Assembly (NCBI GenBank): GCA_019752635.1
Contig: JAIELX010000066.1
Span: forward strand, 62,001-126,000
DNA: 64,000 nt
Source of the DNA: Candidatus Obscuribacterales bacterium
Lineage (GTDB): Bacteria; Cyanobacteriota; Vampirovibrionia; Obscuribacterales; Obscuribacteraceae
Reading direction: 5' to 3'
Positions 1 through 8,737 of this stretch are shown piece by piece (position 1 is the first letter of the stretch; every line of letters begins with the position of its first letter). Made by a program: the position numbers and the translations under genes. The notes beneath the pieces were generated by a model that was not told the DNA's origin, searched no databases, and saw only the letters and a program-made list of their open reading frames with translations.

Positions 1-335
1 AAGAAGTAGTGGTCCATTGGCTTTTCCATTGTCGGTTTTGCGCCAACTTCAATGTGAACGACGAATTGTCCTGCCCGCTCGACGATGTCGGCAATGACTT
101 CGGATTGGCGGTTCTGAGAAGGCATACCGAACCCGGCAGCCGGTACAGCCGAACCCAGTGTGCTGACCGCCTGCAACTGCGGCGATGGATTGTGCAGCGT
201 TGGTTCCATCAGGAACTTCGGGCTCGGGCGTCCGGCCAGATAGCCACTAAGACCGGCTGCGGCTATTAAAGTCAGCCACACGGATACCGGCAATACGCCG
301 GTAGATGTACGTGCTTGCTTGGGCTCGGATGGCAT
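1..335 (-). CDS. HtrA/Deg-like serine protease, N-terminal part (runs off the window)
   Basis: Reading the minus strand from an ATG at 335 gives 111 open codons up to the window edge. The start is MPSEPKQART, followed by one hydrophobic segment (about residues 16-34, VSVWLTLIAAAGLSGYL), so this is a membrane anchor or uncleaved signal. After a Pro/Gly-rich linker comes SEVIADIVERAGQFVVHIEV, which matches the region just before the trypsin fold in HtrA/DegP/DegQ proteins. The catalytic His, Asp and Ser lie outside the window, so family membership rests on this segment alone. It lies 50 bp behind the MFS gene on the same strand and may be the third gene of that operon. Confidence 0.65.
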   Translation of the reverse strand, partial: MPSEPKQARTSTGVLPVSVWLTLIAAAGLSGYLAGRPSPKFLMEPTLHNPSPQLQAVSTLGSAVPAAGFGMPSQNRQSEVIADIVERAGQFVVHIEVGAKPTMEKPMDHYF

Positions 336-385
336 GTTTCTGACCGCCAGGATTCTTCTAGTATTGTGCCCCGATCGGTACGGGA

Positions 386-1639
386 TTATCGCCGCCACGG
401 GCGCACAATCAGGGCCGATAACATGCAGCACACCGAGCAGAAGAATAAGACGGGCGGGGCGCCGAAGTTTGTTGCCAACCATCCGCTCATCAGACTGCCT
501 ACAGGATTCACGCCGAGCAGCGTTATCGTCCAGATTGACATGATTCGTCCGCGCAATTCATCCGGTGCTTTTAGTTGGATAAGCGAATGCCCGCCGCTAA
601 GTTGGGACGTGAGAGTTAGACCAACCAGCAGTGCTATGAACAGCGACATTTGGAAACTTCTGCTTATTGAAAAGGCGCACAACGCCATGGCAAAACCGAT
701 GCTGGAAACACCGATGATGCGCAGGAGTGTGTCGTGCGAACCTTTTGTGGCAAGCGACAGCGCCGCGCACAATGAACCGATTCCCGCGGCGACGCGCAGA
801 GCTCCGAAGCCCTCGACCCCCAAGTGAAGCACGTCTCGCGCCATGACCGGCATCAGCACCGCGAATTGGATTCCAAACAAACTCAATGTCAGACACTGCC
901 GCAGCACGCGGGCTATTTCGGGCGTACCGAATGCAAATTTAAGGCCCTCTCGAATGCCGCCTTTGGATTTCTTGTTCGTTTTCTCGTCGTCCTTTATGGG
1001 GCGAATCAAGCAGTAGACGGTTAGCGTGGCGAGAAAACTCAAGGCGTTTAGTCCGAAACAGAGCGCTTCGCCGGTCTGTGCCACCATTACTGCTGCTAGT
1101 GCCGGACCAACGATGCGGCTGGCATTGAATACTGATGAGTTCAGGCTGATCGCGTTGACCAGATATTTTCGTTCGACCAGTTGCGCCAGCAGAGCCTGAC
1201 GCGCAGGCATTTCGAATGCCGTGACCGTACCCGCTACAAGTGCAAGACAAACTATGTGCCAGAGCTGAATCTGCTTTGTGTAGGTGAGATAGGCCAGTGT
1301 ACCGGCCTGCACCATCATTAGTGCTTGTGAGGCAAGCATTATAAATCGTCTATCGACCCGGTCCGCCAGCCAGCCGCCGGCAAGTGCGAACAACAGTATT
1401 GGCAGGAATGTACAAGATTCGACGATTCCCAGCGCCATGGGCGAGTTGGTTAAGCGGTAAACCAGCCAGCTTAACGCCAGGCTCTGCATCCATGTACCGG
1501 AGAGTGATACCAGTTGCCCGAAGAAGTAGAGGCGAAAATTTCGCTGACCGAATGAGCCGAAAGTTGCCGCCAAGCTGTCGTTACGCCCGGCGTCGGCTTC
1601 GTCGCTCTTCGGAGTCTCGGAGGATTCTTCTATCTTCAT
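386..1639 (-). CDS. MFS transporter (MFS_3/EntS-like drug or siderophore exporter)
   Basis: This 417-residue inner-membrane protein has a polar N-terminus (about 30 residues) and then about 12 hydrophobic segments. The signature GGWLADRVDRR near residues 88-98 is the loop 2-3 motif of the major facilitator superfamily. A second, degenerate copy, DELRGRIMSIW, occurs in the C-terminal half and is typical of the EntS-like MFS_3 group. Such proteins export small molecules by proton antiport, and no substrate can be named. The start ATG overlaps the stop of the upstream cysteine-cluster gene as ATGA (1636-1639), so the two are translationally coupled. The protein ends soon after the last membrane helix (RPWRR). 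Confidence 0.85.
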   Translation of the reverse strand: MKIEESSETPKSDEADAGRNDSLAATFGSFGQRNFRLYFFGQLVSLSGTWMQSLALSWLVYRLTNSPMALGIVESCTFLPILLFALAGGWLADRVDRRFIMLASQALMMVQAGTLAYLTYTKQIQLWHIVCLALVAGTVTAFEMPARQALLAQLVERKYLVNAISLNSSVFNASRIVGPALAAVMVAQTGEALCFGLNALSFLATLTVYCLIRPIKDDEKTNKKSKGGIREGLKFAFGTPEIARVLRQCLTLSLFGIQFAVLMPVMARDVLHLGVEGFGALRVAAGIGSLCAALSLATKGSHDTLLRIIGVSSIGFAMALCAFSISRSFQMSLFIALLVGLTLTSQLSGGHSLIQLKAPDELRGRIMSIWTITLLGVNPVGSLMSGWLATNFGAPPVLFFCSVCCMLSALIVRPWRR

Positions 1640-2865
1640 TCTGCCAGGAATCCTATACGATCCGCTCGCTCCAGGCTTGGCAGCAAAACTTCCAGTCCCG
1701 CTATGGAGTTGGAAGACAGTTGCAATTGAGTTAGCCGTCGTTCCATCGTGCGAACAATCTCAGCCATGTCCGCGATCTCAATGGACTGCGAATTATGGTC
1801 AAGCATGAAACATTTGATTTTGAGGCGAATCAATACCGCCAAATGCATCAAATGATGTATGCCTGCAAGTAAACTCAGATGATGGAAGCCCGGGCCGAAA
1901 TACAACCACGAGAAAACTCGGCAATAGAGAAAACGGTCAAGCAAATCTTGCAATGCCGGCTCTAACTTTCCGAGCTTGAGCTGAATTAGATCTTTGAAGC
2001 GATATGGTATTTGGTTCGCGTCGAATAGCACTAGATCCGGTGCGGATACCAAATCTTTCATTAGTCCGCCGATGTCCAGATCGAAAACGTCATTGCTGAA
2101 CACGTCGGTCGGAAAGTAGAGCTTGGCGAGATACTTCAATACTATCTGGTCGATTATCTTCGGGCGCGCTTCAACCGGCGGCATACGCTCTGCGGCGGAG
2201 CGCGAAGGTAAGAGGTTCGCCGCCCGCGCCGACATTTGTCGCAGTTTCGCGTACATGTCCGTCGGTGGAAGCTCCGTTTCGTCCGCGTTCGGTGTTATTG
2301 TTTCGCTGTATTCATAATGCAAACTTTGCAGTGATTCAAGACTCAGCGCCGTTCCATCCAGTAGCTGTGCGGTTTTCCAGTCCAATTGCAGGGTGGGGAA
2401 AAGTTCTTGAAACAAATCATATTTTTCTTTTAAGAAGTCTGTTTGTTCGGAAAGTAGTTTTCCCGAATTGAAGAGCACCGCACTGCTGGCAAAACTTACC
2501 GATGCGCAAATGCCGACAGGTGTTTCAGAGAATGTGTATGGAAACAGGCGGCACATCGAGGGTTTGCCGGGAGCACCGTGTCGAGCGTGCAACTGGCAGC
2601 GATTCTCATCTGTCAAAAAGATGCAGCGGCCATCAGATTTTTTCTCAAGTGAATGTGTAAACGTTTGCATGTTTAATCGACCGGCCGCCAGTCGCCTGGT
2701 GGGCGATGGCTGCCCGGCCGGCTGATGGGTCTCGATCGCTTCGACATCCCGAGGCGTAAGGGGAACGGGCCATTGCAGACAACAGTTGCCACAACCGGAA
2801 CAGTCGAAACGAATGCCGCGAGGTGTTTTGATGACGACCGTGGCTACGTCCGGACTGCTTGGCAC
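1636..2865 (-). CDS. YkgJ-type cysteine-cluster (zinc/iron-chelating) protein
   Basis: The 409-residue protein begins with GTG, preceded by AGAGG. Residues 22-29 are CSGCGNCC, the hallmark of the YkgJ/FliB-like CxxCxxCC family. A second pair of cysteines follows (ENRCQLH and SMCRLFPY), completing the usual metal-binding domain within the first 110 residues. The remaining 300 residues are alpha-helical, without motifs I recognise, and much longer than the roughly 120-residue minimal family members. The family is thought to bind a metal or Fe-S cluster, but its reaction is mostly unknown. It is first in an operon with the MFS exporter (4-bp overlap). A role in modifying or handling a metal or metabolite that is then exported is only a guess. 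Confidence 0.8.
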   Translation of the reverse strand: MPSSPDVATVVIKTPRGIRFDCSGCGNCCLQWPVPLTPRDVEAIETHQPAGQPSPTRRLAAGRLNMQTFTHSLEKKSDGRCIFLTDENRCQLHARHGAPGKPSMCRLFPYTFSETPVGICASVSFASSAVLFNSGKLLSEQTDFLKEKYDLFQELFPTLQLDWKTAQLLDGTALSLESLQSLHYEYSETITPNADETELPPTDMYAKLRQMSARAANLLPSRSAAERMPPVEARPKIIDQIVLKYLAKLYFPTDVFSNDVFDLDIGGLMKDLVSAPDLVLFDANQIPYRFKDLIQLKLGKLEPALQDLLDRFLYCRVFSWLYFGPGFHHLSLLAGIHHLMHLAVLIRLKIKCFMLDHNSQSIEIADMAEIVRTMERRLTQLQLSSNSIAGLEVLLPSLERADRIGFLAE

Positions 2866-2885
2866 CTTACCGTCCTCTCATCAAC

Positions 2886-2902
2886 CATCATCTATAATGA
2901 TG
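2886..2902. promoter_or_regulatory. Inverted repeat with TATAAT in a divergent promoter region
   Basis: The 119-bp space between the divergent genes starting at 2865 (minus) and 2985 (plus) holds CATCAT-ctata-ATGATG, a 6-bp inverted repeat. A TATAAT hexamer at 2893-2898 overlaps its centre. No well-spaced -35 box is obvious. It could be an operator over a -10 element, and this is inference only. Confidence 0.3.
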
Positions 2903-2984
2903 TCCCCAGTCAATTAGGCATGATTATGAGTTTAACACTGATGCTCATTGTTCGCCGCGTTGACGTCAAAATTGGAGATCTCCC

Positions 2985-5384
2985 ATGATCACTGGCGAAA
3001 CTCAAAATCTGAACGGCGGGAAAATGGACGAACCTGGTGCCACTACTGTTGGTGCTTCGCGGGCGTCGCTCCGGTTGACTGTCCTGACTGTTGCGATACC
3101 GGTGGTAGCTGCCATTATCGGGTATGTCACTTTGCCCTCGCATAAGCCGCTCCTCGACGAGCAGTTTCTGTCCGCCTTGGCGAAGGGGGCGACCCATGGC
3201 AACGCGTCGGCATTTTTCAGCTGGTCTGGATTCGAGACTTATGATCATTGGGGACCGGTGGCGCACGGTACGCTCGCTGTTGTTGGCGGGTTCATTGCGA
3301 AACAGACAGCTCTGTTTCGCATCATTGAAGTGATTATGCATTGCCTTACAACTGGTTGTGTCTATGCAATCGTACGAGGACTACGGCTTAATCGAATTGT
3401 CGCCCTCTCTACCGCTACGCTGTTCGCTCTTTATCCTCTTTCGGTGGAAGCTGTTGCCTGGTCCGGTGGATTTGGCGCACAGCTTGGTTGTATGTTTACG
3501 ATGATCTCGTTGGCGCTTTACACTAAGATGCGCCAAAACGGTCTTAAATGGGCTTTGTTGGGCGGATCGCTATTCAGCTATGCGCTTGCGATGGGAAGCA
3601 GTACCAATTACTGGTTTGTGCCGCTTATGGTGCTTTGGCTGGAGCTATCCGCGCTGCCGTTCCGCAAGGATGAAACGGTAAAGCGCGATTTTACGCAGTT
3701 CGTTCTGCCCTCGCTTATGTTTTCTATGGTTGCGGCAGTCTTCATCGCCGCCTCGGGCATAGACTCCATCTCTCTACCGGAGCTTAAGATAGGTCTTCTC
3801 GGTACCCTCGTTCGTGATCTGGCGCTGCCGATCAACCAGATTACCTGGTCTCATTATTCGAAAGAGTATCGGCTCGGTTTTATGCTGATGGGTTTGCTTG
3901 CCCCTGCGCTTGCCGTCGGTCTGTGGCGTTCCAGGGAGGCTCGGTTCGGACTTCTTGTCGCTGTCGGCTGGTTGGCTCTCTCCTCTTTGCCATTCTGCGG
4001 AATTGTCCTAACCGAGCCGGGATTCTACGGACAGCGCTGGCTGTATCTTGCTGCGCTGCCGGTTTCATTAATTGTCGGTATCGCATGTAGTGCAATGTCT
4101 GCTTCGAACTTTAAGCATCCGCGCGCGCTGCAAGTCGTCAGCATTGTCTTGACGCTGCTGCTCTCGGGCACTTACTTCCGCCATCTTTGGAACAGTAACT
4201 CTACCTACAGAAACGGCGGACGCAAGCTTGCTTCGATTGCCAAGTCAATCCAGATTGCAAATGCGAAGTTGAATCGCCCTTACTTGCTTTTGCGAGACTT
4301 GCCCTCCAAACTCAGTTTGGCGCCATCATTTCGATCGGCTGAGCCCGCTTGTTACGACACGAACACCGGGCTATTGCGTTCGAATGCCGTTCCTGACGGA
4401 AGACTCAAAGACTTGCTTCGCGACGGAAAGATGGCGGACATTACCCTGCGGTGGGAGGAAAATCTCGCCAGCTTTATACCGGTAGAATTGACTCCGACAA
4501 AAGCTACATGGCTGGAGAACATGAAGCCTATCGACATATCTTATCGTCTGTCGCCGGGCTTAGCGTTCTACAAAACCGTGAGCATGGATGAAGCCGAACA
4601 GTGCCTAGTCCTGGAAACAAACTCCGAAAATGGTCCGATGATCACACTGACGTCTTGCGAGTTGAGTCCTGTTGACGGAGACTATCTATACGTCGACGCA
4701 CGCATCGAGTGCCCTCAAACGGTAGTGGCGCCGTCGATTGAATTGCACTGGCAAACGAATCTGCATCAGAACTATGAGCGCAAGGAGCGATTTTGCTATA
4801 CGAAGGCGACGGTCAATGATAAACAGTACCATCGTTATTATCTCTCGTTGAGACGTAGCGGCTGGACCACAGGCGGCTCGCCGCAGTTTATCGCACTCGG
4901 TTTTCCCTCCGGTGCCAAAGTTTGGTTGAAAACAATTGGCTTGCAACGCGGAACCGAGAACATTGCAAAGCTGAAAGTACCTGAGACCGGAAATGTCGGC
5001 GCAGCTCAAGCCTCGCCGACATTCTCTCCTCCATTCATCAACTATCCGAACGACACCGACCTTGGACTCGTTGCGCTTGCACCTAATGCAGATGCGCTCA
5101 AGGCGAGCTATTCGGTTGAGAATTTGGACGGCGCCAGCGGGGTGTCGGTCGAAGTGTCTCAACCAAACAAGAACTTTGATGATGCCAACTCGGACCACCT
5201 TTCATCGGTAACCTGGAAAACTTTTCCCTTCACGGGGCGCAGTGGCGAGTTAAGCATTCCTCTTTCAGAGCTGAACGGACCGGGTATTTACAATGTCCGA
5301 GTCATTGGTACCGCTGCTGGTGGCGGTTTTGTTGGCATGTTCAGCGACGCGGTGTCGTTCCAGGTGCCTAGCCATAAGGAGTAA
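2985..5384 (+). CDS. Large polytopic membrane protein, GT-C/TMTC-like, with soluble C-terminal region
   Basis: The 799-residue protein starts at ATG 2985 behind GGAG (2974-2977). Residues about 25-420 contain roughly ten hydrophobic segments. An early loop acid (PLLDEQF) and the segment LFALYPLSVEAVAWSGG resemble the GT-C membrane glycosyltransferase / TMTC family, where a similar HPVHVEAVAW sequence follows a lumenal loop. The C-terminal half (about 430-799) is soluble and predicted extracytoplasmic. It looks beta-rich and ends in a segment reading GPGIYNVRVIGTAAGG, as in Ig-like or carbohydrate-binding folds. The likely role is lipid-linked sugar transfer at the outer face of the inner membrane. 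The family call is by pattern, and substrate and activity are unknown. The next gene starts 3 bp downstream. Confidence 0.6.
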   Translation: MITGETQNLNGGKMDEPGATTVGASRASLRLTVLTVAIPVVAAIIGYVTLPSHKPLLDEQFLSALAKGATHGNASAFFSWSGFETYDHWGPVAHGTLAVVGGFIAKQTALFRIIEVIMHCLTTGCVYAIVRGLRLNRIVALSTATLFALYPLSVEAVAWSGGFGAQLGCMFTMISLALYTKMRQNGLKWALLGGSLFSYALAMGSSTNYWFVPLMVLWLELSALPFRKDETVKRDFTQFVLPSLMFSMVAAVFIAASGIDSISLPELKIGLLGTLVRDLALPINQITWSHYSKEYRLGFMLMGLLAPALAVGLWRSREARFGLLVAVGWLALSSLPFCGIVLTEPGFYGQRWLYLAALPVSLIVGIACSAMSASNFKHPRALQVVSIVLTLLLSGTYFRHLWNSNSTYRNGGRKLASIAKSIQIANAKLNRPYLLLRDLPSKLSLAPSFRSAEPACYDTNTGLLRSNAVPDGRLKDLLRDGKMADITLRWEENLASFIPVELTPTKATWLENMKPIDISYRLSPGLAFYKTVSMDEAEQCLVLETNSENGPMITLTSCELSPVDGDYLYVDARIECPQTVVAPSIELHWQTNLHQNYERKERFCYTKATVNDKQYHRYYLSLRRSGWTTGGSPQFIALGFPSGAKVWLKTIGLQRGTENIAKLKVPETGNVGAAQASPTFSPPFINYPNDTDLGLVALAPNADALKASYSVENLDGASGVSVEVSQPNKNFDDANSDHLSSVTWKTFPFTGRSGELSIPLSELNGPGIYNVRVIGTAAGGGFVGMFSDAVSFQVPSHKE

Positions 5385-5387
5385 ACC

Positions 5388-5822
5388 GTGTCCGTACACA
5401 AGCTGGATATCGACATCGCTGAACTCAGTTTCGCTTTTGAGGATCCGAGTTCCGATTCTCACTATTATCTGGATCTGGAGACTGGGAGCCTGATTCTCAT
5501 AAGACCCGACCTGGATGATTTGAGCGAACTGAGAGAGCAGGTAGAAACTGAAAACAATCGGTACCTCTATGTGCCGAAGCCTGCGCCAAACCAGGTCGAC
5601 CTGGATTTGACGGATTTCTTGATGGCGATCTCGGACGAAAAGCTTAAATCACTTCTGCCAGTGGCCATGGAGGCGCGCGACAAATTTGCCGCCTGCCGGG
5701 CGCTGCTCGGACAATTTCCCGGGCAGTCGGAAAAGTGGCAAGAATGGCGCAAGCAGGGCGCCCGACAGCGTGCGCTACGCTGGCTGGAAGCGCAGGGAAT
5801 CGCCATTACAAAGTGTCGGTGA
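5388..5822 (+). CDS. UPF0158 family protein
   Basis: The 144-residue acidic protein starts at GTG 5388 with AAGGAG at 5376-5381 inside the end of the preceding gene, so the two are probably co-transcribed. The opening beta-strands carry HYYLDLETGSLI, which matches the N-terminus of the UPF0158 family (DxETGEV pattern). The second half is helical with FAACRALLGQFPG and a C-terminal RALRWLEAQGI, also typical. The function of the family is not established. The gene converges on the small gene at 5825-6037 with only 2 bp between the stops. Confidence 0.75.
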   Translation: MSVHKLDIDIAELSFAFEDPSSDSHYYLDLETGSLILIRPDLDDLSELREQVETENNRYLYVPKPAPNQVDLDLTDFLMAISDEKLKSLLPVAMEARDKFAACRALLGQFPGQSEKWQEWRKQGARQRALRWLEAQGIAITKCR

Positions 5823-5824
5823 AG

Positions 5825-6037
5825 CTAGGGTTGCGGACGGGTGTAAGTAATGCCCGTGCCGCGTTCCGGTAATGCCGGTCCCTTGACGCACTTTACAGCG
5901 GTCCACGGCAGATACCAGGTTTCGCCCTCTCGTTTGAGGCAGAGATACTGCGCCTGGTCGGCCATCGCCACGTCTCCCTCAACGATTTCACCGCCGATGA
6001 GGAGCACCACTACATGAGTATTGATGGGGATAGCCAC
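5825..6037 (-). CDS. 70-residue Sm/Hfq-like small protein
   Basis: The GTG start at 6037 has a near-perfect AGGAGG six bases upstream, so translation is well supported. Residues 7-50 align without gaps to the Hfq/Sm fold over the first half. VVVLLIGGEIVEGDV corresponds to the Sm1 strands and the conserved Gly before the turn, and an Asp-Gln pair (ADQAQYL) to the Hfq FDQF region. WYLPWTAVKCV takes the position of the Sm2 strand, where Hfq has YKHAI. The RNA-contacting KHA motif is absent. It may be a distant Sm-like RNA- or protein-binding hexamer, or another small SH3-like barrel. The assignment is inference from spacing and hydrophobic pattern. Confidence 0.75.
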   Translation of the reverse strand: MAIPINTHVVVLLIGGEIVEGDVAMADQAQYLCLKREGETWYLPWTAVKCVKGPALPERGTGITYTRPQP

Positions 6038-6178
6038 TTAAAACCTCCTGGTCCCACTTTCAGTACCGCTATTTTACTCGTATCTCAAGCTGCCGAAAAC
6101 TCCCCCCCGCCCTGGATGCCAAGCGCGCCTAGTATCGAATCTGATATCATGATCGGGGGCAGGCACCAAGGAGTTGCG

Positions 6179-7150
6179 ATGAGATATACCGGCGCCCGTT
6201 TTACTACTGGTCTTCTTACTTTAAGTTTGATAATCGGCTGCTCGGGATGCACGAAGATAAACCTGTCTGGCGGCGCAAAAGGACCGCCCGGACAGCCCAA
6301 TCCCGCTGGCGGACCACAGCCGTCCGGGGGGCAACTGCAGGTCTCGGGCGGCGCGCCGCCACCGCTTGAAGGTGAATGGGAAATCGACTTTACCGTTCCG
6401 GGCGGTGAGCCGCAGATTTCCAACGTAACGTTCGCACAGACTGATAAGGCTCTTGCCGGCGAGGGCGCCGACCAGAGCGGTACCGTGTGGAGAATCCAGG
6501 ACGGTGTGGTCAACGGTACCAATGTCACATTTTCAAAAGTATATGACGGCGTGGATCCGCCTCGTCCGCCTATTAATTACGTCGGGCAGCTCAAGTTTGA
6601 ACAATCGCCCGAGTTTACCGGCTGGTTAATGGAAGGAACGTACTCGGTCAAGCGACCGGACGGGTCGACCCTGAGTGGCAAGTGGGTCTCGAATCCCGTC
6701 GCCGGGGCACCGCAGGAAGCGGAGCAACCACCGCCGCTTCAGCTGGGGCAACCGCAGCAGCCTGTCGCCGCGCCGCCGGCGCCCGAATCAGCGACACCGG
6801 ACAACATCGGCAGTGACAAGCCCACGGATTTGTCTGGAAAGTATCATGTGAGCTACCAATACAATTTCAAAAAGGTCATGGGACACATGTGGCTGGAGCA
6901 CGACGGCGGTAAGCTCGGCGGACATGGTGCCGACACCACCACTGGTGAGTCCTACACGCTGGAAGGCGGTAAATATAAGTATCCGGAAATTAGTTTCGTG
7001 CGCTCCTATGTCAAGGGAAAGGGCGGCGCAAAAGTGTCACGAAAAGTCGTGTTTCGAGCGCGTATCTCTTCCGACGGGCACATGATAATTATGAAGGGCG
7101 AGACGCAATTCGGCGGACAGTGGGACGCGAAACTTGCGCGCCTGCGTTAG
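6179..7150 (+). CDS. Secreted lipoprotein with two related beta domains
   Basis: ATG 6179 is preceded by AAGGAG and gives a 323-residue protein. An upstream in-frame extension to 6014 would overlap the SD-supported minus-strand gene and hide the signal peptide. Residues 1-20 form a lipoprotein signal with lipobox IIG-C21. A Gly/Pro-rich linker (about 27-58) leads to a beta-rich domain starting PLEGEWEIDF and ending SGKWVSNPV. After a second Pro/Gln-rich linker comes a similar domain starting DLSGKYHVSYQ and ending GGQWDAKL. The two domains look like internal repeats. The function is unknown. It is probably anchored to the outer or inner membrane, facing the periplasm. Confidence 0.75.
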   Translation: MRYTGARFTTGLLTLSLIIGCSGCTKINLSGGAKGPPGQPNPAGGPQPSGGQLQVSGGAPPPLEGEWEIDFTVPGGEPQISNVTFAQTDKALAGEGADQSGTVWRIQDGVVNGTNVTFSKVYDGVDPPRPPINYVGQLKFEQSPEFTGWLMEGTYSVKRPDGSTLSGKWVSNPVAGAPQEAEQPPPLQLGQPQQPVAAPPAPESATPDNIGSDKPTDLSGKYHVSYQYNFKKVMGHMWLEHDGGKLGGHGADTTTGESYTLEGGKYKYPEISFVRSYVKGKGGAKVSRKVVFRARISSDGHMIIMKGETQFGGQWDAKLARLR

Positions 7151-7238
7151 ATAAGTCAGCTTTTATGTACTTAATGCTTTCAACCTTGTGCCGGTCGCTT
7201 GAGATCTGATAATTTGTGCGGGTTCTCAACAGCTTGAA

Positions 7239-7260
7239 AAGGTTGTCTCATGACAACTTT
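7239..7260 (+). promoter_or_regulatory. Leader hairpin just upstream of a Shine-Dalgarno sequence
   Basis: The sequence AAGGTTGTC-tcat-GACAACTTT can form a 9-bp stem (one G-T wobble) with a 4-base loop. It ends 4 bases before the AAAGGG that probably serves the ATG at 7276. It could modulate ribosome access or mRNA stability. This is seen in sequence, and any role is inferred. Confidence 0.4.
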
Positions 7261-7275
7261 GAGCAAAGGGTTGCC

Positions 7276-8556
7276 ATGATGTTAATGGGTCGAAACGGAT
7301 TTCTATACACTATTCTCTGCGCGCAAATAGTTGTGGCCAATGCGCTGGCCGTTCCGTCGGCATTGGCACAAGATAGCGATACGCCAAACAGCGACTGTGC
7401 TTTCAAGTGTCCCATTAACCAACCTCTGGCCGACAACGCCGCCTGCGATGCAGCGGAGCCGCATCACAGCTGGTCTTTGCCCATCGCTGGTCAAATTGCG
7501 TCCAAGAAAATCTCTCTGAAAGTCAAACCGGACCAACCACAAAAATTTGATACCGGTATATCACTTGCACGCGGCAGTCGAATTGCAGGGCGATTGGACG
7601 ATTTGCTAGGCGCGGCGCTGGAACGAGATGATAAGGTGCCGGTGATTTCGAAAGCATTGCAGCACTACAATACGAGGACGCAGAAAGTCTTCGCTGAGAC
7701 AAAAGATGCAACCAATTATCTGATCCCCTACCGTGGGTTCGGTCCGTCTATTGATGCCGCCGATATAGCTCTGGGCGAGAAGCTCAAGGTCGGAAGCAAA
7801 GCCTCTGCCGAGCTTGCTTATCAGAAGCAGCTCGACGAGAAGCATTTGAAGCTGGTCTCATGCATGATGCAAATGGCCGCAGGTATGGGTATGGATGACC
7901 AGGGCAAGGGATTCGAGTTGACCTCCAACGGGCTGTCCGAATTGAAAGGAATTGTTGGAGACGAAGAAGCGAACAAGACCATGGCTATGTTGTCCGAGTG
8001 GCGCAAAGAACTGATCATTCCTGAGAAGGTCTATGAACAGGGCGCTTGGGACCCGACGCTTCATCAAGCTAAACTGACTAAGGTTCGCGAGAATAGTTTG
8101 GAAAACGATGCGGTGATAAAGCAGATCACTGATCGATTGCACAAGTACAACAACAAGACTAAATTCTCTCGCGTTTCGTCGCAAGTAATCCAAACTACGT
8201 TGGGTGCTGCATCATTGACCCCGACTTTTATCGGGCCCGGTGCCAAGCTTGCATTGCTGGCCTACATCATGGCTACCGGTGGACCTGAGCAATGCAAGAT
8301 TCTCAAGGCCCTCTATCTGGACAAGCGGCTGGAAAGTCGCTGGCGCGTGCTCAACGAAGAGTCGCATATGGCACTGGAGAATTATCAAGTTGGAATCCTG
8401 ACTAAGAACCCGCTGTTGCTCGCCATGTCAGAATCGCTGGTTGAGGAAATGGGCGGCGTCGACACCGTGCAGGATGTTTTCGGTACGAGAATTTTCTATG
8501 AAAATGAGCGACAAAACCAACAGGTTGCCGCTGGTACCAAAGCGACTTCAATGTAA
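7276..8556 (+). CDS. Secreted helical protein of unknown function
   Basis: I chose ATG 7276 (AAAGGG at 7265-7270) over an upstream GTG at 7216 because it puts a clean signal peptide at the N-terminus: MMLMGRNGF, a hydrophobic stretch, then PSALA before QDSD. The mature protein (about 395 residues) is mostly alpha-helical with many Lys and Glu and two Cys near the new N-terminus. A hydrophobic stretch, LGAASLTPTFIGPGAKLALLAYIMATGG, lies near residue 320 and could be a membrane segment. I do not recognise a family. It stands alone, without a co-directional partner within 100 bp. Confidence 0.65.
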   Translation: MMLMGRNGFLYTILCAQIVVANALAVPSALAQDSDTPNSDCAFKCPINQPLADNAACDAAEPHHSWSLPIAGQIASKKISLKVKPDQPQKFDTGISLARGSRIAGRLDDLLGAALERDDKVPVISKALQHYNTRTQKVFAETKDATNYLIPYRGFGPSIDAADIALGEKLKVGSKASAELAYQKQLDEKHLKLVSCMMQMAAGMGMDDQGKGFELTSNGLSELKGIVGDEEANKTMAMLSEWRKELIIPEKVYEQGAWDPTLHQAKLTKVRENSLENDAVIKQITDRLHKYNNKTKFSRVSSQVIQTTLGAASLTPTFIGPGAKLALLAYIMATGGPEQCKILKALYLDKRLESRWRVLNEESHMALENYQVGILTKNPLLLAMSESLVEEMGGVDTVQDVFGTRIFYENERQNQQVAAGTKATSM

Positions 8557-8737
8557 ATTGCAACCTTGCCCGGGTGCCTTTCGAAGCTAATAGTCGACAA
8601 AGGTATCTCTGTAATACTGCTCGTGGTGATGCAGCGTTGTCCTTTGCCGATTGATTTGCGTGTTGTCCGCGTTCCGGACAGCAAATCTTCCTGGCATCAT
8701 ATAGAATCTATATAAAGTCTCGACGGGACTACGCTTC

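Noticed and set aside
9..827. Plus-strand frames at 9-269 and 315-827
   Set aside because: They are antisense to the HtrA-like fragment and the MFS gene, have no SD and show Arg/Cys-rich shadow composition.
4686..5198. 170-residue minus-strand frame inside the GT-C-like gene
   Set aside because: Antisense shadow with Arg-rich composition and no motif or SD; the sense gene is well supported.
6014..6178. N-terminal extension of the lipoprotein
   Set aside because: It overlaps an SD-supported gene on the other strand and would remove the lipoprotein signal; the ATG at 6179 has AAGGAG.
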